From Pseudobacteriovorax sp. (GTDB lineage: Bacteria; Bdellovibrionota_B; Oligoflexia; Oligoflexales; Oligoflexaceae): DNA of 64,000 nt. Below are positions 18,269 through 27,450 of the stretch, piece after piece. The translations under genes were made by a program, and so were the position numbers. Location: assembly GCA_013215145.1 (NCBI GenBank), contig JABSRP010000029.1, forward strand, positions 56,922-120,921, given 5' to 3'. The notes under the pieces were generated by a model. It saw nothing but the letters and a program-made list of their open reading frames with translations. It did no database searches and was not told the DNA's origin. Positions within the stretch are counted from its first letter, which is position 1. Each line of letters begins with the position of its first letter.

Positions 18269-19225
18269 TTAATTCTCTGGCTGCTGGCTTAGCAGGGCGC
18301 GAATAGTCGTTGCCGTGCTCTCGAGGGTGGTTTCATCAGATGCGAACTCTATGAGCCTTTCTTTCATCTTTGCAGCGGGGACGCCATAAGACAATTGAGT
18401 CCAAATCTCTTCGTCACCATCAGCAAAGATTTGCTCTAAGTAGGTCGAATCCTGGATGCGGCTTTGTTTGGGAACGCGACCTGTCCAAATGATGCCAATA
18501 ACAGCTCCTGTCGCCCTGTCTACCATAGCAGATCCCGAGTCGCCGTGTGATACATCACAGCCATTGGAAAAGGACCACGTCTCGTACTGCCCTGGGTTAA
18601 GTTCATCAGGATCTTTCATAAGCCGGAATTCGTTCTCTCCCGAGAAAATCTTGCAGTCTGAGTCCCAGTTACCCATAAGACGCCGCCAAGTGTTATTAGC
18701 CCGGCCATAGCCAACGGTAATCAATTCCTGTCCGGGTGTGAGATCTTTATCGAATAGGATCGGGTTTTTCACTGTAGATAAGAAGCTTTCATTTCTTGGA
18801 TCATCGCGCAAAGCTAATATAGCCAGATCAATACTAGGCCAACTTCCTAAAAACTCCTTCACCCGAATGGATTTACCAGCCATGGTAAAGTTAGCTGTAG
18901 CTCGGCCACAGCGCGCGCGGCTAGGGCAAACATGATTGTTTGTGGCGACAAGATGCTGTCCATTAAACTTACCTAAATAGAAACCTGTCGCTCCCCCGAT
19001 ACGGACCGTCCCTTCGGCGATGCTTTGTAGGGTGGGGAGTTCGGCAAATTGTTCCTCAGATACCGGAACTTTTCCCCACTCGCTTCCTATCTGGTAGGTT
19101 TGGTTACTGATACTAAAGGCGGGCTCGGGAATGAGTTCGCCACTACCAAGTTTTGGGACTAAGTCGTCACTGGCAAGGCCACACGTCGCCACACCAAGCC
19201 CAGCAGCAAGTACTAGTGCTTTCAT
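18269..19225 (-). CDS. Trypsin-like serine protease, exported
   Basis: 318 residues from the ATG at 19225, which has AAGGAAGG upstream; an earlier in-frame ATG at 19291 has no such site and would bury the signal peptide. Signal peptide KALVLAAGLGVATCGLA. The triad is His98 (ATNNHVC, replacing the usual TAAHC), Asp133 (SIDLAIL) and Ser230 (SHGDSGSAM). The His-Cys bridge partner is offset (HVCPSRARCG). The C-terminal 60 residues are helical and follow the protease domain. It belongs to the S1 family and is unrelated in sequence detail to the pYEATS-linked protease at 2725-4212. Likely periplasmic or secreted. Confidence 0.85.
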   Translation of the reverse strand: MKALVLAAGLGVATCGLASDDLVPKLGSGELIPEPAFSISNQTYQIGSEWGKVPVSEEQFAELPTLQSIAEGTVRIGGATGFYLGKFNGQHLVATNNHVCPSRARCGRATANFTMAGKSIRVKEFLGSWPSIDLAILALRDDPRNESFLSTVKNPILFDKDLTPGQELITVGYGRANNTWRRLMGNWDSDCKIFSGENEFRLMKDPDELNPGQYETWSFSNGCDVSHGDSGSAMVDRATGAVIGIIWTGRVPKQSRIQDSTYLEQIFADGDEEIWTQLSYGVPAAKMKERLIEFASDETTLESTATTIRALLSQQPEN

Positions 19226-19317
19226 ATATGTTTTCCTTCCTTGAATCTGAACATTGCTCACGATGGTAAGGGAAATTGAAAAACACTGCAAGTTAGGCTA
19301 GGTAAATGGACCTATCA

Positions 19318-19351
19318 AAACAGAAAGGGCAACCTACTTCGCAGGCTGCCC
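19318..19351 (-). terminator. Terminator of the TonB-dependent receptor gene
   Basis: On the minus strand GGGCAGCCT pairs with AGGTTGCCC (one mismatch) across 19351-19327, followed by TTTCTGTTTT. Its position, 59 nt past the receptor stop codon, supports the call. Confidence 0.75.
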
Positions 19352-19409
19352 ACTTTAATGAATTTTTTTAAGTGTCTCAGAGCTGATTTACTACGTGATC
19401 GTAGGTAAA

Positions 19410-21974
19410 TTAGAACCGTTGAGTGTATCGTGCATAGACTGTAGGACCGGCAATGGAATATAGCGATCCACCAATACCCTGGGAAAGCCCAGCGCTATCG
19501 TCATAAGGGTAGATTTGGTTGAAGATATTCCGTCCACCGATCTCAATATCACCCTTCCACGCATGGGTGTATTTGTAGTTTAGGTCCCATTGATTGTGCA
19601 TACCGACGTCACCGAATTCCGGGTTGTTCTTTTCGTAACCGGCGATGGCAACGTTCGTTGTAGAAACGGAATGGCGACCCACTCCGTAGGAAAATTGGTT
19701 GTTCCAACGCCAGCGAGGGGCACCGTTGGTGCCGATTTCTTCAATGTAATCCGCATCCGGCGAACGCTTGTTTTCATAAGACAAGACATACGTATAGGTT
19801 GTGTTGTAACCGAAGCGGCCGAAACTTGTGGGTTGAGCGAAATATAGTCGCGTGTCCAAGCCACTAGTTTTTCGTGAGGCTAAGTTTGTAGAGGGAAGTA
19901 CAATCCGAGATAGATCGCCGGTAAGTGGATCTCGCTCGAGAATGACCCCTGGAGGAAGAGCACGCCCAGCGGCTTCATATGCAGCCATCTCATCGGCATC
20001 TGGGCTTGTAATCACGTCGTCGATGACAGTGTTATAGTATTCAATCTGGATACCACTTCCTGCTCGAGGCTCATATCCAATTGTGGCGGTATAAGCAGTA
20101 GAGGTTTCTGGTCTAAGATCAGGGTTACCGCCTGATTCTGTTTCGACTCCTTGTCTTTCTAGACAGTAGTTGTCGATACCATCTTGATCATTAGCCGCTT
20201 GGGCTTCGTTACAGCGCTTAACATCCTGAATACTAGTGAAATACCGAGCAGTATCGTCATTCACATCCCTTAGTGTAGGTGCCTTGAATCCTGTTCCGTA
20301 GTTAGTCGCTAAAAATACCGATTCAACAGGGCGATAGACCAATCCGATTTGAGGATTGAAGGTATCACCAAAATCTGAGTAATCGTCAAATCGAGCTGCC
20401 GTGCGGATCTCTACATCACCCAACGGGATATTAGCTTCACCAAAAATCGCACGTGATGTTCTTGTTCCAGCTCCAGAGCCACCGCCTAGACCGAGTACTC
20501 TACCTGCCGTGGTTTGCTGGGCCACTTCATTACGGTAGCCTTCGTCGACGATACCCACTCCAAGAGCGTAGCCAAAGATATCGTTGTCACCAGAATAAAC
20601 AGCCTCAGCGGTCCGCGTAAAACTAGAGTTTAAATTCGCTGAGTCGAGCTTGTAGTCTGCTAAATCATCAGTAGTCGGGGAGAATAGAGTGAGCTCACCC
20701 TCTCTGAGTGCTTGATAAAGGGCTACCTCATCGTAGCGATTATTCCATTTTGTATTCCGATTTACCCTCGAGTCAGACACGGTGAAATCTATGGTGTCGC
20801 CGTTGGCAAATTCATGGGTCATTAGAAGCTGAGCACTTAACGTAAGAGCGCTAACAAGTGATACGGTATTGCCGCCGTTTGCCAGTCGGCCCCGCACCCG
20901 GACGGTTTCATCTGGATTGAGGTCTGGGGCTAAGGTTAAACCAGCTCCTAGCAAAGCAGGATTGACGTCTAGTTCAAAGATTTGCGGTGCGCCGCCGCTC
21001 TCCACCTGAGTTTGGTTGGCAAATAAACGGACACCAAGAGTTGTGCGCGCGTTCATATCATAGGCGTAATCGTTCAGAATGCTCAGATTGTCTCGCTTAC
21101 CCTCTAGCTCAAGGTAGGGTAGGTGGTTCCATTGACAGACTGTATTGCCACCAACCAGTGTTGGGGCTCCGCCGTTTGAAGGGCATTCGTTGCCTGCAGC
21201 GAACCAAATCGACCGCTCGCCACTTTTTGCTCGGTATGAAGGAGTGATGCCGATGGAGGAACGCCAGTCGTCATCATACCAAGGGCGATCGTCATACAAA
21301 GTGGGCGATTTTCGATTGTATTGTAGAACGGTTAAGTTGCGAGAATTTTCTGTGGACGTTCCACTCATAACAAAGAGCTGATCTTCATCACCACCGCCGT
21401 AGCGAGGTTGAGTTCTTGATGCTCCCACTGCAAGTCCTTCGTAGTCCTTGCGAGTGATAATATTAACAACGCCGCCTAGAGCGTCACTACCGTAGATAGC
21501 CGATGCTGTACCTTTTAAGATTTCGAGGCGCTCAACTGCTGCGACTGGAATGGAAGACATGTCGTTGATTTCAAGATAAGGATCGCGCGCCAGCCTTTTG
21601 CCATTGACCAAGACGAGGGTATTGCCCGAACCAAGGCCGTGGATAGAGATGGATTGGACACCCTCACCAACACCAAAGCCTGAGCCATAGTTAGCTGAAC
21701 CAAAGGACGCGATGGTTAGTGTGTTGAGCGCTTCATTGATAGTGGTAGCGCCGGTGCGAGCGATAGCATCTTTATCGAGTACTAAGATCGGCTGAGGACC
21801 TTGAGCATCAATTTGTTTGATGCGTGATCCCGTGACTTGGATACGTTCTGGCTTACGCTCGGTCTCGTTGGTGACTTCTGTTTCGTTTCGGATTTCAGTC
21901 GTCTCTTGCGAGAGTGCTGTTCCGCCTAAGAGAGCCGTCCCGAGGAGCGGCAGGAATAGATTCATTCGTTTCAC
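19410..21974 (-). CDS. TonB-dependent outer-membrane receptor
   Basis: 854 residues, GTG start at 21974 with AGAGGT 6 nt upstream. Signal peptide NLFLPLLGTALLGGTALS; a plug domain (about 45-165) with RIQVTGSRI, the SISIHGLGSGNTLVLVNGKR motif and AIYGSDALGGVVNIITRK; and a 22-strand barrel (about 230-854) ending in the aromatic ARYTQRF. It imports a TonB-energised ligand across the outer membrane. It lies downstream of the cobalamin operon but is separated by 381 AT-rich nt with no visible cobalamin riboswitch. A corrinoid, cobalt or siderophore ligand all remain possible. It has its own terminator. Confidence 0.92.
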   Translation of the reverse strand: MKRMNLFLPLLGTALLGGTALSQETTEIRNETEVTNETERKPERIQVTGSRIKQIDAQGPQPILVLDKDAIARTGATTINEALNTLTIASFGSANYGSGFGVGEGVQSISIHGLGSGNTLVLVNGKRLARDPYLEINDMSSIPVAAVERLEILKGTASAIYGSDALGGVVNIITRKDYEGLAVGASRTQPRYGGGDEDQLFVMSGTSTENSRNLTVLQYNRKSPTLYDDRPWYDDDWRSSIGITPSYRAKSGERSIWFAAGNECPSNGGAPTLVGGNTVCQWNHLPYLELEGKRDNLSILNDYAYDMNARTTLGVRLFANQTQVESGGAPQIFELDVNPALLGAGLTLAPDLNPDETVRVRGRLANGGNTVSLVSALTLSAQLLMTHEFANGDTIDFTVSDSRVNRNTKWNNRYDEVALYQALREGELTLFSPTTDDLADYKLDSANLNSSFTRTAEAVYSGDNDIFGYALGVGIVDEGYRNEVAQQTTAGRVLGLGGGSGAGTRTSRAIFGEANIPLGDVEIRTAARFDDYSDFGDTFNPQIGLVYRPVESVFLATNYGTGFKAPTLRDVNDDTARYFTSIQDVKRCNEAQAANDQDGIDNYCLERQGVETESGGNPDLRPETSTAYTATIGYEPRAGSGIQIEYYNTVIDDVITSPDADEMAAYEAAGRALPPGVILERDPLTGDLSRIVLPSTNLASRKTSGLDTRLYFAQPTSFGRFGYNTTYTYVLSYENKRSPDADYIEEIGTNGAPRWRWNNQFSYGVGRHSVSTTNVAIAGYEKNNPEFGDVGMHNQWDLNYKYTHAWKGDIEIGGRNIFNQIYPYDDSAGLSQGIGGSLYSIAGPTVYARYTQRF

Positions 21975-22355
21975 AGGATTACCTCTTTAGAATGAGCGAC
22001 ACTATGTAAATCGTGGAATTCCCACATAGCGTCTGATAACTGACTATGAATTTTTTACAACTTAGAGAATTCTTAAGGTCTTTATAAATGAGTCTAGTAA
22101 AAACTCAATAAAAAATTGTTTTTTTAACAATACTAAAAAGAATTAATCTTGAGCAAAATTCAGTGTAAGCCTGTCCTATAGCGCGTTATAGAATATTTTA
22201 TATAGGTATTTAAAATAGATTTTTTTGTTATTTAGTCATAAATGACGGTATTAATCTTAGATTATCTTTTACAAAATATAAAATAGCGCATCGATCTGGT
22301 CCAAGTCTTCGGATAGCATGCGCGTAAAAATATGTATGTCTAAAATCGATGATGA
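21975..22355. other. AT-rich intergenic region upstream of the TonB receptor
   Basis: 381 nt with no gene. It holds an inverted repeat CTATGT...ACATAG (22002-22029) with an inner GTGGAATTCCCAC palindrome in the receptor's 5' leader. A long AT-rich tract (22075-22280) is likely the promoter region. The conserved cobalamin riboswitch core found at 36068-36200 is absent here. Confidence 0.45.
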
Positions 22356-23855
22356 CTAATCGAAGATCATAGCCTCAATGTTAGGAATAGAGACCGCGTC
22401 TTCCACTGTATCGGCCAGTCGATTGATCTCAGTGTCGGGTTGCTGTTGCAAGCTGTCGATAGGGTCGATACCTTTAAGCTTGGTTAAGTGATTCAGTAGG
22501 GCTTGACGAAATGGTGGGTTCCTAAAAAGTCCATGAATGAGAGTGCCCAAGAAAGTCTCTGTGGCTACCCCTTCAGGAATCTTCGTGCCATGATGCCCTC
22601 TAGACTCAATGGTAAATGCGGTATGCCCTGACAAATCAGTGATTCCACAATGGATCTCGTAGCCGCTCACCTCCATAGTGGGGATTCCTAGAAAGCTACT
22701 GTGAAGCTTGGCTCGAACTCTATGGCAGTGCTTATGATGAGTCATTCTTGTCTCGAAAGGGAAGCTTCCTAAGCCCTCTTCCTCTTGATTGATGGATTCA
22801 ATCCGCTCCGGGTCACGCACGACGGTTCCCAACATTTGGTAGCCTCCACATATAGCCATGGTAGGCTTACTGGAGTTCATCCGTTGTTTTATTGCCGAAT
22901 CTAACTCTCGTTGTTTGAGCCACACCAGATCATTCATCGTGCATTTGGAGCCAGGAAGTATACAAAGATCCGAGTCGAGAATGAGGTTAGGATCGCAGGT
23001 ATAGATGAGATCAATCCTCGGATGCGACTCGAGATCCTCGAATTCGTCAAAATTAGAGAGTCGCGGTAGTCTGACCACAGCGATTTTTAAGGTGTCCTGC
23101 TCCAATGAAAAACTAGTCGCCTTATTTTCCAGAGATAGGCTATCCTCCTCGGCAATTGCCAGATTTGTGATGGCTGGAATCACCCCTAGCACGGGCTTTT
23201 TTGTGTAGTTCTCAAGAAAGTCTAACCCATCAGTCAGAAGGTTAACATCCCCTCGGAATTTATTGATGAGGAACCCTTTAACTAGATGGCGCTCCTCGGG
23301 GTCAAGAAGCTGAAGCGTGCCTATGAGCGAGGCAAAGACACCACCGCGATCGATATCGCCCACTAATAGTACGGGTGATCGACAGTATTTCGCCACAAAC
23401 ATATTTACGATGTCATGGTGCTTAAGATTGATTTCCGCTGGACTACCTGCGCCCTCAATCACCACTAGGTCATACGCGGCTCTCAAACTGTCCAAATTAC
23501 GCTTGACCACAGACGTGAGCAGATGTTTGCGCTCCTGATAGGGTAGGCTCGATAAATAATGATCCACTTGGCCTTCCACCACGACCTGACTATTTCGATG
23601 ACCCTCTGGTTTGAGTAAGATAGGGTTCATAGAGACGTGAGGCGCAACGCCTGCTGCTGATGCTTGGATAGCTTGAGCGACTCCGATTTCACCACCATCC
23701 TGTGTGATATGCACGTTGAGCGACATATTCTGCGCTTTAAAAGGCGCTACGCGGAGCCCTTTTCGAGAAAAAATACGACATAGAGCGGCGGTCAAAAGAC
23801 TTTTGCCCACAGACGAGGACGTCCCTTGGATCATGATGGTTGGGCATTGGTCCAT
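22356..23855 (-). CDS. cobQ: Cobyric acid synthase (CobQ/CbiP)
   Basis: 499 residues, normal for the family. It amidates adenosylcobyrinic acid a,c-diamide at four side chains with glutamine and ATP. The N-terminal dethiobiotin-synthetase-like ATPase starts with P-loop GTSSSVGKSLL and includes VLLVGDIDRGGVFASL. The C-terminal type-3 glutamine amidotransferase has its nucleophilic Cys in MAICGGYQMLG and His in LIHGLFRNPPF. It is the last gene of the cobalamin operon and overlaps cbiA by 25 nt. No clear terminator follows. Confidence 0.95.
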   Translation of the reverse strand: MDQCPTIMIQGTSSSVGKSLLTAALCRIFSRKGLRVAPFKAQNMSLNVHITQDGGEIGVAQAIQASAAGVAPHVSMNPILLKPEGHRNSQVVVEGQVDHYLSSLPYQERKHLLTSVVKRNLDSLRAAYDLVVIEGAGSPAEINLKHHDIVNMFVAKYCRSPVLLVGDIDRGGVFASLIGTLQLLDPEERHLVKGFLINKFRGDVNLLTDGLDFLENYTKKPVLGVIPAITNLAIAEEDSLSLENKATSFSLEQDTLKIAVVRLPRLSNFDEFEDLESHPRIDLIYTCDPNLILDSDLCILPGSKCTMNDLVWLKQRELDSAIKQRMNSSKPTMAICGGYQMLGTVVRDPERIESINQEEEGLGSFPFETRMTHHKHCHRVRAKLHSSFLGIPTMEVSGYEIHCGITDLSGHTAFTIESRGHHGTKIPEGVATETFLGTLIHGLFRNPPFRQALLNHLTKLKGIDPIDSLQQQPDTEINRLADTVEDAVSIPNIEAMIFD

Positions 23856-25210
23856 GGCCTTTGGTTCCTTTCACATGAACGGATAAAATTTTTTGGAATC
23901 TGCGGGTTTGATGCCCAATGAGCATGCGCATAGCTTGCCAGGATATTCTCGCTGCCATAACCCTCGGGTATGATGTGACCCGTGCGTTTGCGCGAAAGCT
24001 TTAAACTAGTCTTCTCTCCTGTGTGATCAAAATCGGAGTAGCGAAACTGATGGGCTCGATAAGTGGTTCCTTCAGGGCCAATGATGCTGTCTCTCGTGGA
24101 TTCTGCCTCGCAGTAACCGATGGCTTTAACTCGATCGTAGACCGTCACGGTCCCGGGAACTAAACCAAGCATCTTGTGGGTCTTGCTGTCCTTGGATACC
24201 AATTGCTCAGCCAGATACATAAGTCCACCGCATTCGGCATAAATTGGAACCCCGAGCTTAGCTGCCTGTCTCAGAGACTCCTTCATGGTTGTGTTGCTGT
24301 CGAGCAGATCTGCCCATAGCTCCGGATAGCCTCCACCGATCATAACGCCGTCACAGTCTGGTAGGTGCTCATCATGGACAGGACTAAAGGGCAATAGCCG
24401 GGCTCCCGACTCTTTGAGCATGCTTAAGTTTTCTGGATAATAAAAATGAAAGGCCTCGTCCAGTGCGTAGGCAATGGTGACTTTCGGTTTGCTATCTGCC
24501 GGCGAGGATAATGAGCTGCTACGGATCTTAGTCGAAAGATGACTGTTTTCGATCTTGGTGACCATACCTGATGCGATGATCTGATCTCGCCAAAAATGGA
24601 TAAACTCAAGAAAGGAATTATCTCTGGCAGTCTGTAAACCCAAATGCCTACCGGGAAACGATTTTTCCCTGTGGCATACCAATCCACCAAAGACTGTAGT
24701 CTGATCTGCGATAGCCTCTTTTATCAGAGAAATATGATTTTGAGATCCCGCCTGATTTAAGATGACTCCAGAGATATTAACCTCTTCAGATATACTTTTG
24801 AGACCGGCTACTAGCAGTCTTGCTGTACGAGCCATTCCAGAAATATCCAAACTGACTATGACCGGAAGTCCGAGCCACATCGCTATTTCTGCTGAGCTTC
24901 CTGTTAATTCCTTAGGGTTGGCGCCATCAAGTAGGCCCATGACACCCTCGATAATGGCAACATCCACGTCGTGGCTATGCCTCTTAAAGGTATCTTTGAC
25001 GATATCTTCCCCCATAAGCCAACCGTCTAAGTTTATACAGTCTCGCCCCGATGCTAAGCTCAAATAGCTCGGATCAAGATAGTCCGGCCCTGCTTTAAAG
25101 GTTTGTACGGTTTTGCCTTGAGCCCGAAACGCAGCCGCTAGTCCGGCAGCGAGGGTGGTTTTGCCAGCGCCGCTATGCAGGCCTGCGATCATAAAGCTAA
25201 TTTGAGTCAT
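23831..25210 (-). CDS. cbiA: Cobyrinic acid a,c-diamide synthase (CbiA/CobB)
   Basis: 459 residues. It amidates carboxylates a and c of cobyrinic acid (ATP and Gln dependent). P-loop GLHSGAGKTTLAAGL at residues about 9-23, then the substrate-binding FKAGPDYLDPSYLS and GLLDG motifs. The C-terminal glutamine amidotransferase has Cys in YAECGGLMYL and His in YAHAHWASNP. The next gene upstream ends 10 nt before it; it overlaps cobQ. In cobalt-early pathways its substrate is cob(II)yrinic acid, which fits the rest of this operon. Confidence 0.95.
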   Translation of the reverse strand: MTQISFMIAGLHSGAGKTTLAAGLAAAFRAQGKTVQTFKAGPDYLDPSYLSLASGRDCINLDGWLMGEDIVKDTFKRHSHDVDVAIIEGVMGLLDGANPKELTGSSAEIAMWLGLPVIVSLDISGMARTARLLVAGLKSISEEVNISGVILNQAGSQNHISLIKEAIADQTTVFGGLVCHREKSFPGRHLGLQTARDNSFLEFIHFWRDQIIASGMVTKIENSHLSTKIRSSSLSSPADSKPKVTIAYALDEAFHFYYPENLSMLKESGARLLPFSPVHDEHLPDCDGVMIGGGYPELWADLLDSNTTMKESLRQAAKLGVPIYAECGGLMYLAEQLVSKDSKTHKMLGLVPGTVTVYDRVKAIGYCEAESTRDSIIGPEGTTYRAHQFRYSDFDHTGEKTSLKLSRKRTGHIIPEGYGSENILASYAHAHWASNPQIPKNFIRSCERNQRPWTNAQPS

Positions 25211-25220
25211 GTTTTTTTTC

Positions 25221-26669
25221 CTATACCTGAGTCGTGGAGGTCTGTGGGAGGGTAGGCTCTACAAATGCGATGACGTCGTCAATCAATTGGGGTCCCATAT
25301 TCATTCTAGTACAAGTCTCGTAGCCAAGATCCTTTGCCTTTTGATAGATGCTTGCTCCCATACAGACGGTTGGGATCGCTTTGAGATTGATGCCAAAGGT
25401 GAGATTTTCCATCACAGAAAGACTTCTCACGCTCGTTGCGACAATGACTTGAGGAGGAGGCGACACCATGCGAAAGCCTTGATAGTGATTTTCGTATAGC
25501 GAGAGTTCCAGGATCTGATTCGCATAGGGTTCTAGTTTTTTCTTGATGCCTGGGAACTCTTGTCGTTCTCCTAAGACTATGATGGAAGGGTAACTGTGTT
25601 CAGCTAGAGCTTTCTCGTAGTAGCTTTCGTGAAACCCTTCGATAGTGATGTCAGGATAGAGAAAATGCTCTTTCAGCGATTTTTGTGTTTCGGTACCCAG
25701 CGCTACGATATTGGCTTTTTGAAACCGTCTTGAATACCCTTCTGCGATCATAGCTTCTTTAAAGTATAGGACGGCTTCAGGGCTGGTGATCATGATGGTA
25801 TGATCCTGACGGCTTAGCTCCTTTGCCAGCGAACTATGTTGGACTTTTTTGGTTTGGACCAAAGGAATTTTTACGACATCATGAGCCTTGTTGGTCAGCA
25901 TGGTTTCGATCTTTGATGGGGCACGCCTAAGACTAGTGAGGGCGATACGAAGACTCAAACAAGGAGATTTTGTTGGGATTTTGTGATCGTTCAAAACGTC
26001 TCCTACAATGACAAGACCAGGCGAGAGATCCTTGGACAGATAGACACTATGATGTAAGGTCTCCAAGTTAGAAACGGAAACCCTTTCCAAGGGGCTACTG
26101 ATTCCTTGGATATAAGCCGCTGGTGTATCAGGTCGATAGCCCCTAGTCAGGAGCCGCCGACAATAGCTCTGTATCTTAGCATGGGGCATGTAGACGATGC
26201 GAGTGGCTCCCTGATTTTTATAGCTACTGTGAGGGCTTTCAATAATAACCTGACCTGCCACCCCTTTTTTTGTCGAAGGGATACCGAGGCTAGAAAGACC
26301 AGCAAATCCAGAGCTCACACCGGGAATGACCTCCACAAGGATATCTTGTTGTGCCAGCTTATCGTACTCCTCTGAAAACCTACTGTACAAAAGGGGATCT
26401 CCACCCTTTAATCTGACGACCCTGCGGCCTTCCTTGGCCCAGTGAATTATCTCTTCGTTTAAAATATCGGGTCGTTCTTTCCGTGTGGGGTCGCCGCGGT
26501 ATCCGATGGGGATGAGCTTTGCCTGGTCTGCGTACATGGAGAAGATATTGGGATGAATCAAATCATCGTACACAATGAGCTCTGCTGATCGGAGGATGCC
26601 GATGGCGCGAGCGGTAAGCAGGTCGGGTGCTCCTGGACCTGCTCCTACGAAATAAACCGTGGGTATCAT
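25221..26669 (-). CDS. cobA: Uroporphyrinogen-III C-methyltransferase fused to uroporphyrinogen-III synthase (CobA-HemD)
   Basis: 482 residues. The N-terminal half (1-245) is a SUMT: VYFVGAGPGAPDLLTARAI, RVVRLKGGDPLLYSR and EVIPGVSSG are the SAM and substrate sites, making precorrin-2 from uroporphyrinogen III. The C-terminal half (about 255-470) has the weakly conserved HemD fold (MITSPEAVLYF, ALGTETQKSLKEH, VIVATSVRSLSVMENL, CMGASIYQKAKDLGYE), which closes hydroxymethylbilane to uroporphyrinogen III. The fusion feeds the corrin branch directly from hydroxymethylbilane. Its ATGA start overlaps the cbiF stop by 4 nt. Confidence 0.93.
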   Translation of the reverse strand: MIPTVYFVGAGPGAPDLLTARAIGILRSAELIVYDDLIHPNIFSMYADQAKLIPIGYRGDPTRKERPDILNEEIIHWAKEGRRVVRLKGGDPLLYSRFSEEYDKLAQQDILVEVIPGVSSGFAGLSSLGIPSTKKGVAGQVIIESPHSSYKNQGATRIVYMPHAKIQSYCRRLLTRGYRPDTPAAYIQGISSPLERVSVSNLETLHHSVYLSKDLSPGLVIVGDVLNDHKIPTKSPCLSLRIALTSLRRAPSKIETMLTNKAHDVVKIPLVQTKKVQHSSLAKELSRQDHTIMITSPEAVLYFKEAMIAEGYSRRFQKANIVALGTETQKSLKEHFLYPDITIEGFHESYYEKALAEHSYPSIIVLGERQEFPGIKKKLEPYANQILELSLYENHYQGFRMVSPPPQVIVATSVRSLSVMENLTFGINLKAIPTVCMGASIYQKAKDLGYETCTRMNMGPQLIDDVIAFVEPTLPQTSTTQV

Positions 26670-27442
26670 GATGAATGAGCCTTATGGCTAGCCTTTCGAA
26701 ACTTATGACTAAAGTCAGCCGCGTAAAGCCGCGAGTCAGGAAAGTCATGACAGTCCAATACCTTTCCGACCAAAATTATGGACTGACTCGTGATACCATG
26801 TTCGGTCACTAGTTTAACGATGGTATCAAGGGTGCCTTTCAAAACCACTTGGTCAGGACAAGATGCCTTGTGAACAATCACAACAGGACAAGATCCTCCG
26901 TAGTAGGGCTTAAGGGTTCGCACCACCTTACGAACCAAAGTAATACTTAAAAATAAGACTATTGTTGCCCCAAGTTTGGCCACATGCTCCAAGCTTTCTT
27001 TTTCCGGAACTGGTGTGCGTCCCGCCATACGAGTGATCACAACCGTCTGCGAGATTTCCGGTAGTGTTAGCTCTAGCGCGGCAGCGGCGGCAGAGGCATT
27101 GAATGATGAAACACCAGGGATGATTTCGTAAGGAATACCTAGCTCTTTCAGGCGACGCATTTGCTCGGCTGTCGAACCAAACAGGCTGGGATCGCCGGTA
27201 TGCACGCGAGAGACGCTTTGGTCTGCTTTGACAGCATTTTGTATCAGCTCGATGATTTCATCGAGAGTTAGCGAAGCCGAATCGATGATGATTGTTTCTT
27301 TTGGGACCGTATCAAAGATAGACTTTGGCACCAGAGATCCGGTGAATATAATGACATCCGACTCGTGAATCAGTCGATGGGCCTTCATGGTCAGCAGCTC
27401 TGGATCGCCAGGGCCAGCACCAATGATGTAGACGGGCTTCAT
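26666..27442 (-). CDS. cbiF: Cobalt-precorrin-4 C11-methyltransferase (CbiF/CobM)
   Basis: 258 residues from the ATG at 27442, chosen because AGGAGG lies 5 nt upstream. It is a class III SAM methyltransferase with VYIIGAGPGDPELLTMKA, SRVHTGDPSLFGS, EIIPGVSSFNASAAA and ELTLPEISQTVVITRMAGRTPVPE, the last being characteristic of CbiF/CobM. It methylates C11 of (cobalt-)precorrin-4. It follows the unknown 137-residue gene by 8 nt and overlaps cobA by 4 nt. Confidence 0.95.
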   Translation of the reverse strand: MKPVYIIGAGPGDPELLTMKAHRLIHESDVIIFTGSLVPKSIFDTVPKETIIIDSASLTLDEIIELIQNAVKADQSVSRVHTGDPSLFGSTAEQMRRLKELGIPYEIIPGVSSFNASAAAAALELTLPEISQTVVITRMAGRTPVPEKESLEHVAKLGATIVLFLSITLVRKVVRTLKPYYGGSCPVVIVHKASCPDQVVLKGTLDTIVKLVTEHGITSQSIILVGKVLDCHDFPDSRLYAADFSHKFRKASHKAHSS

Positions 27443-27450
27443 AGGACCTC

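Noticed and set aside
21975..22355. Possible second cobalamin riboswitch upstream of the TonB receptor
   Set aside because: The conserved CCGC-ACTGT core and the AGCCAGA box are both missing.
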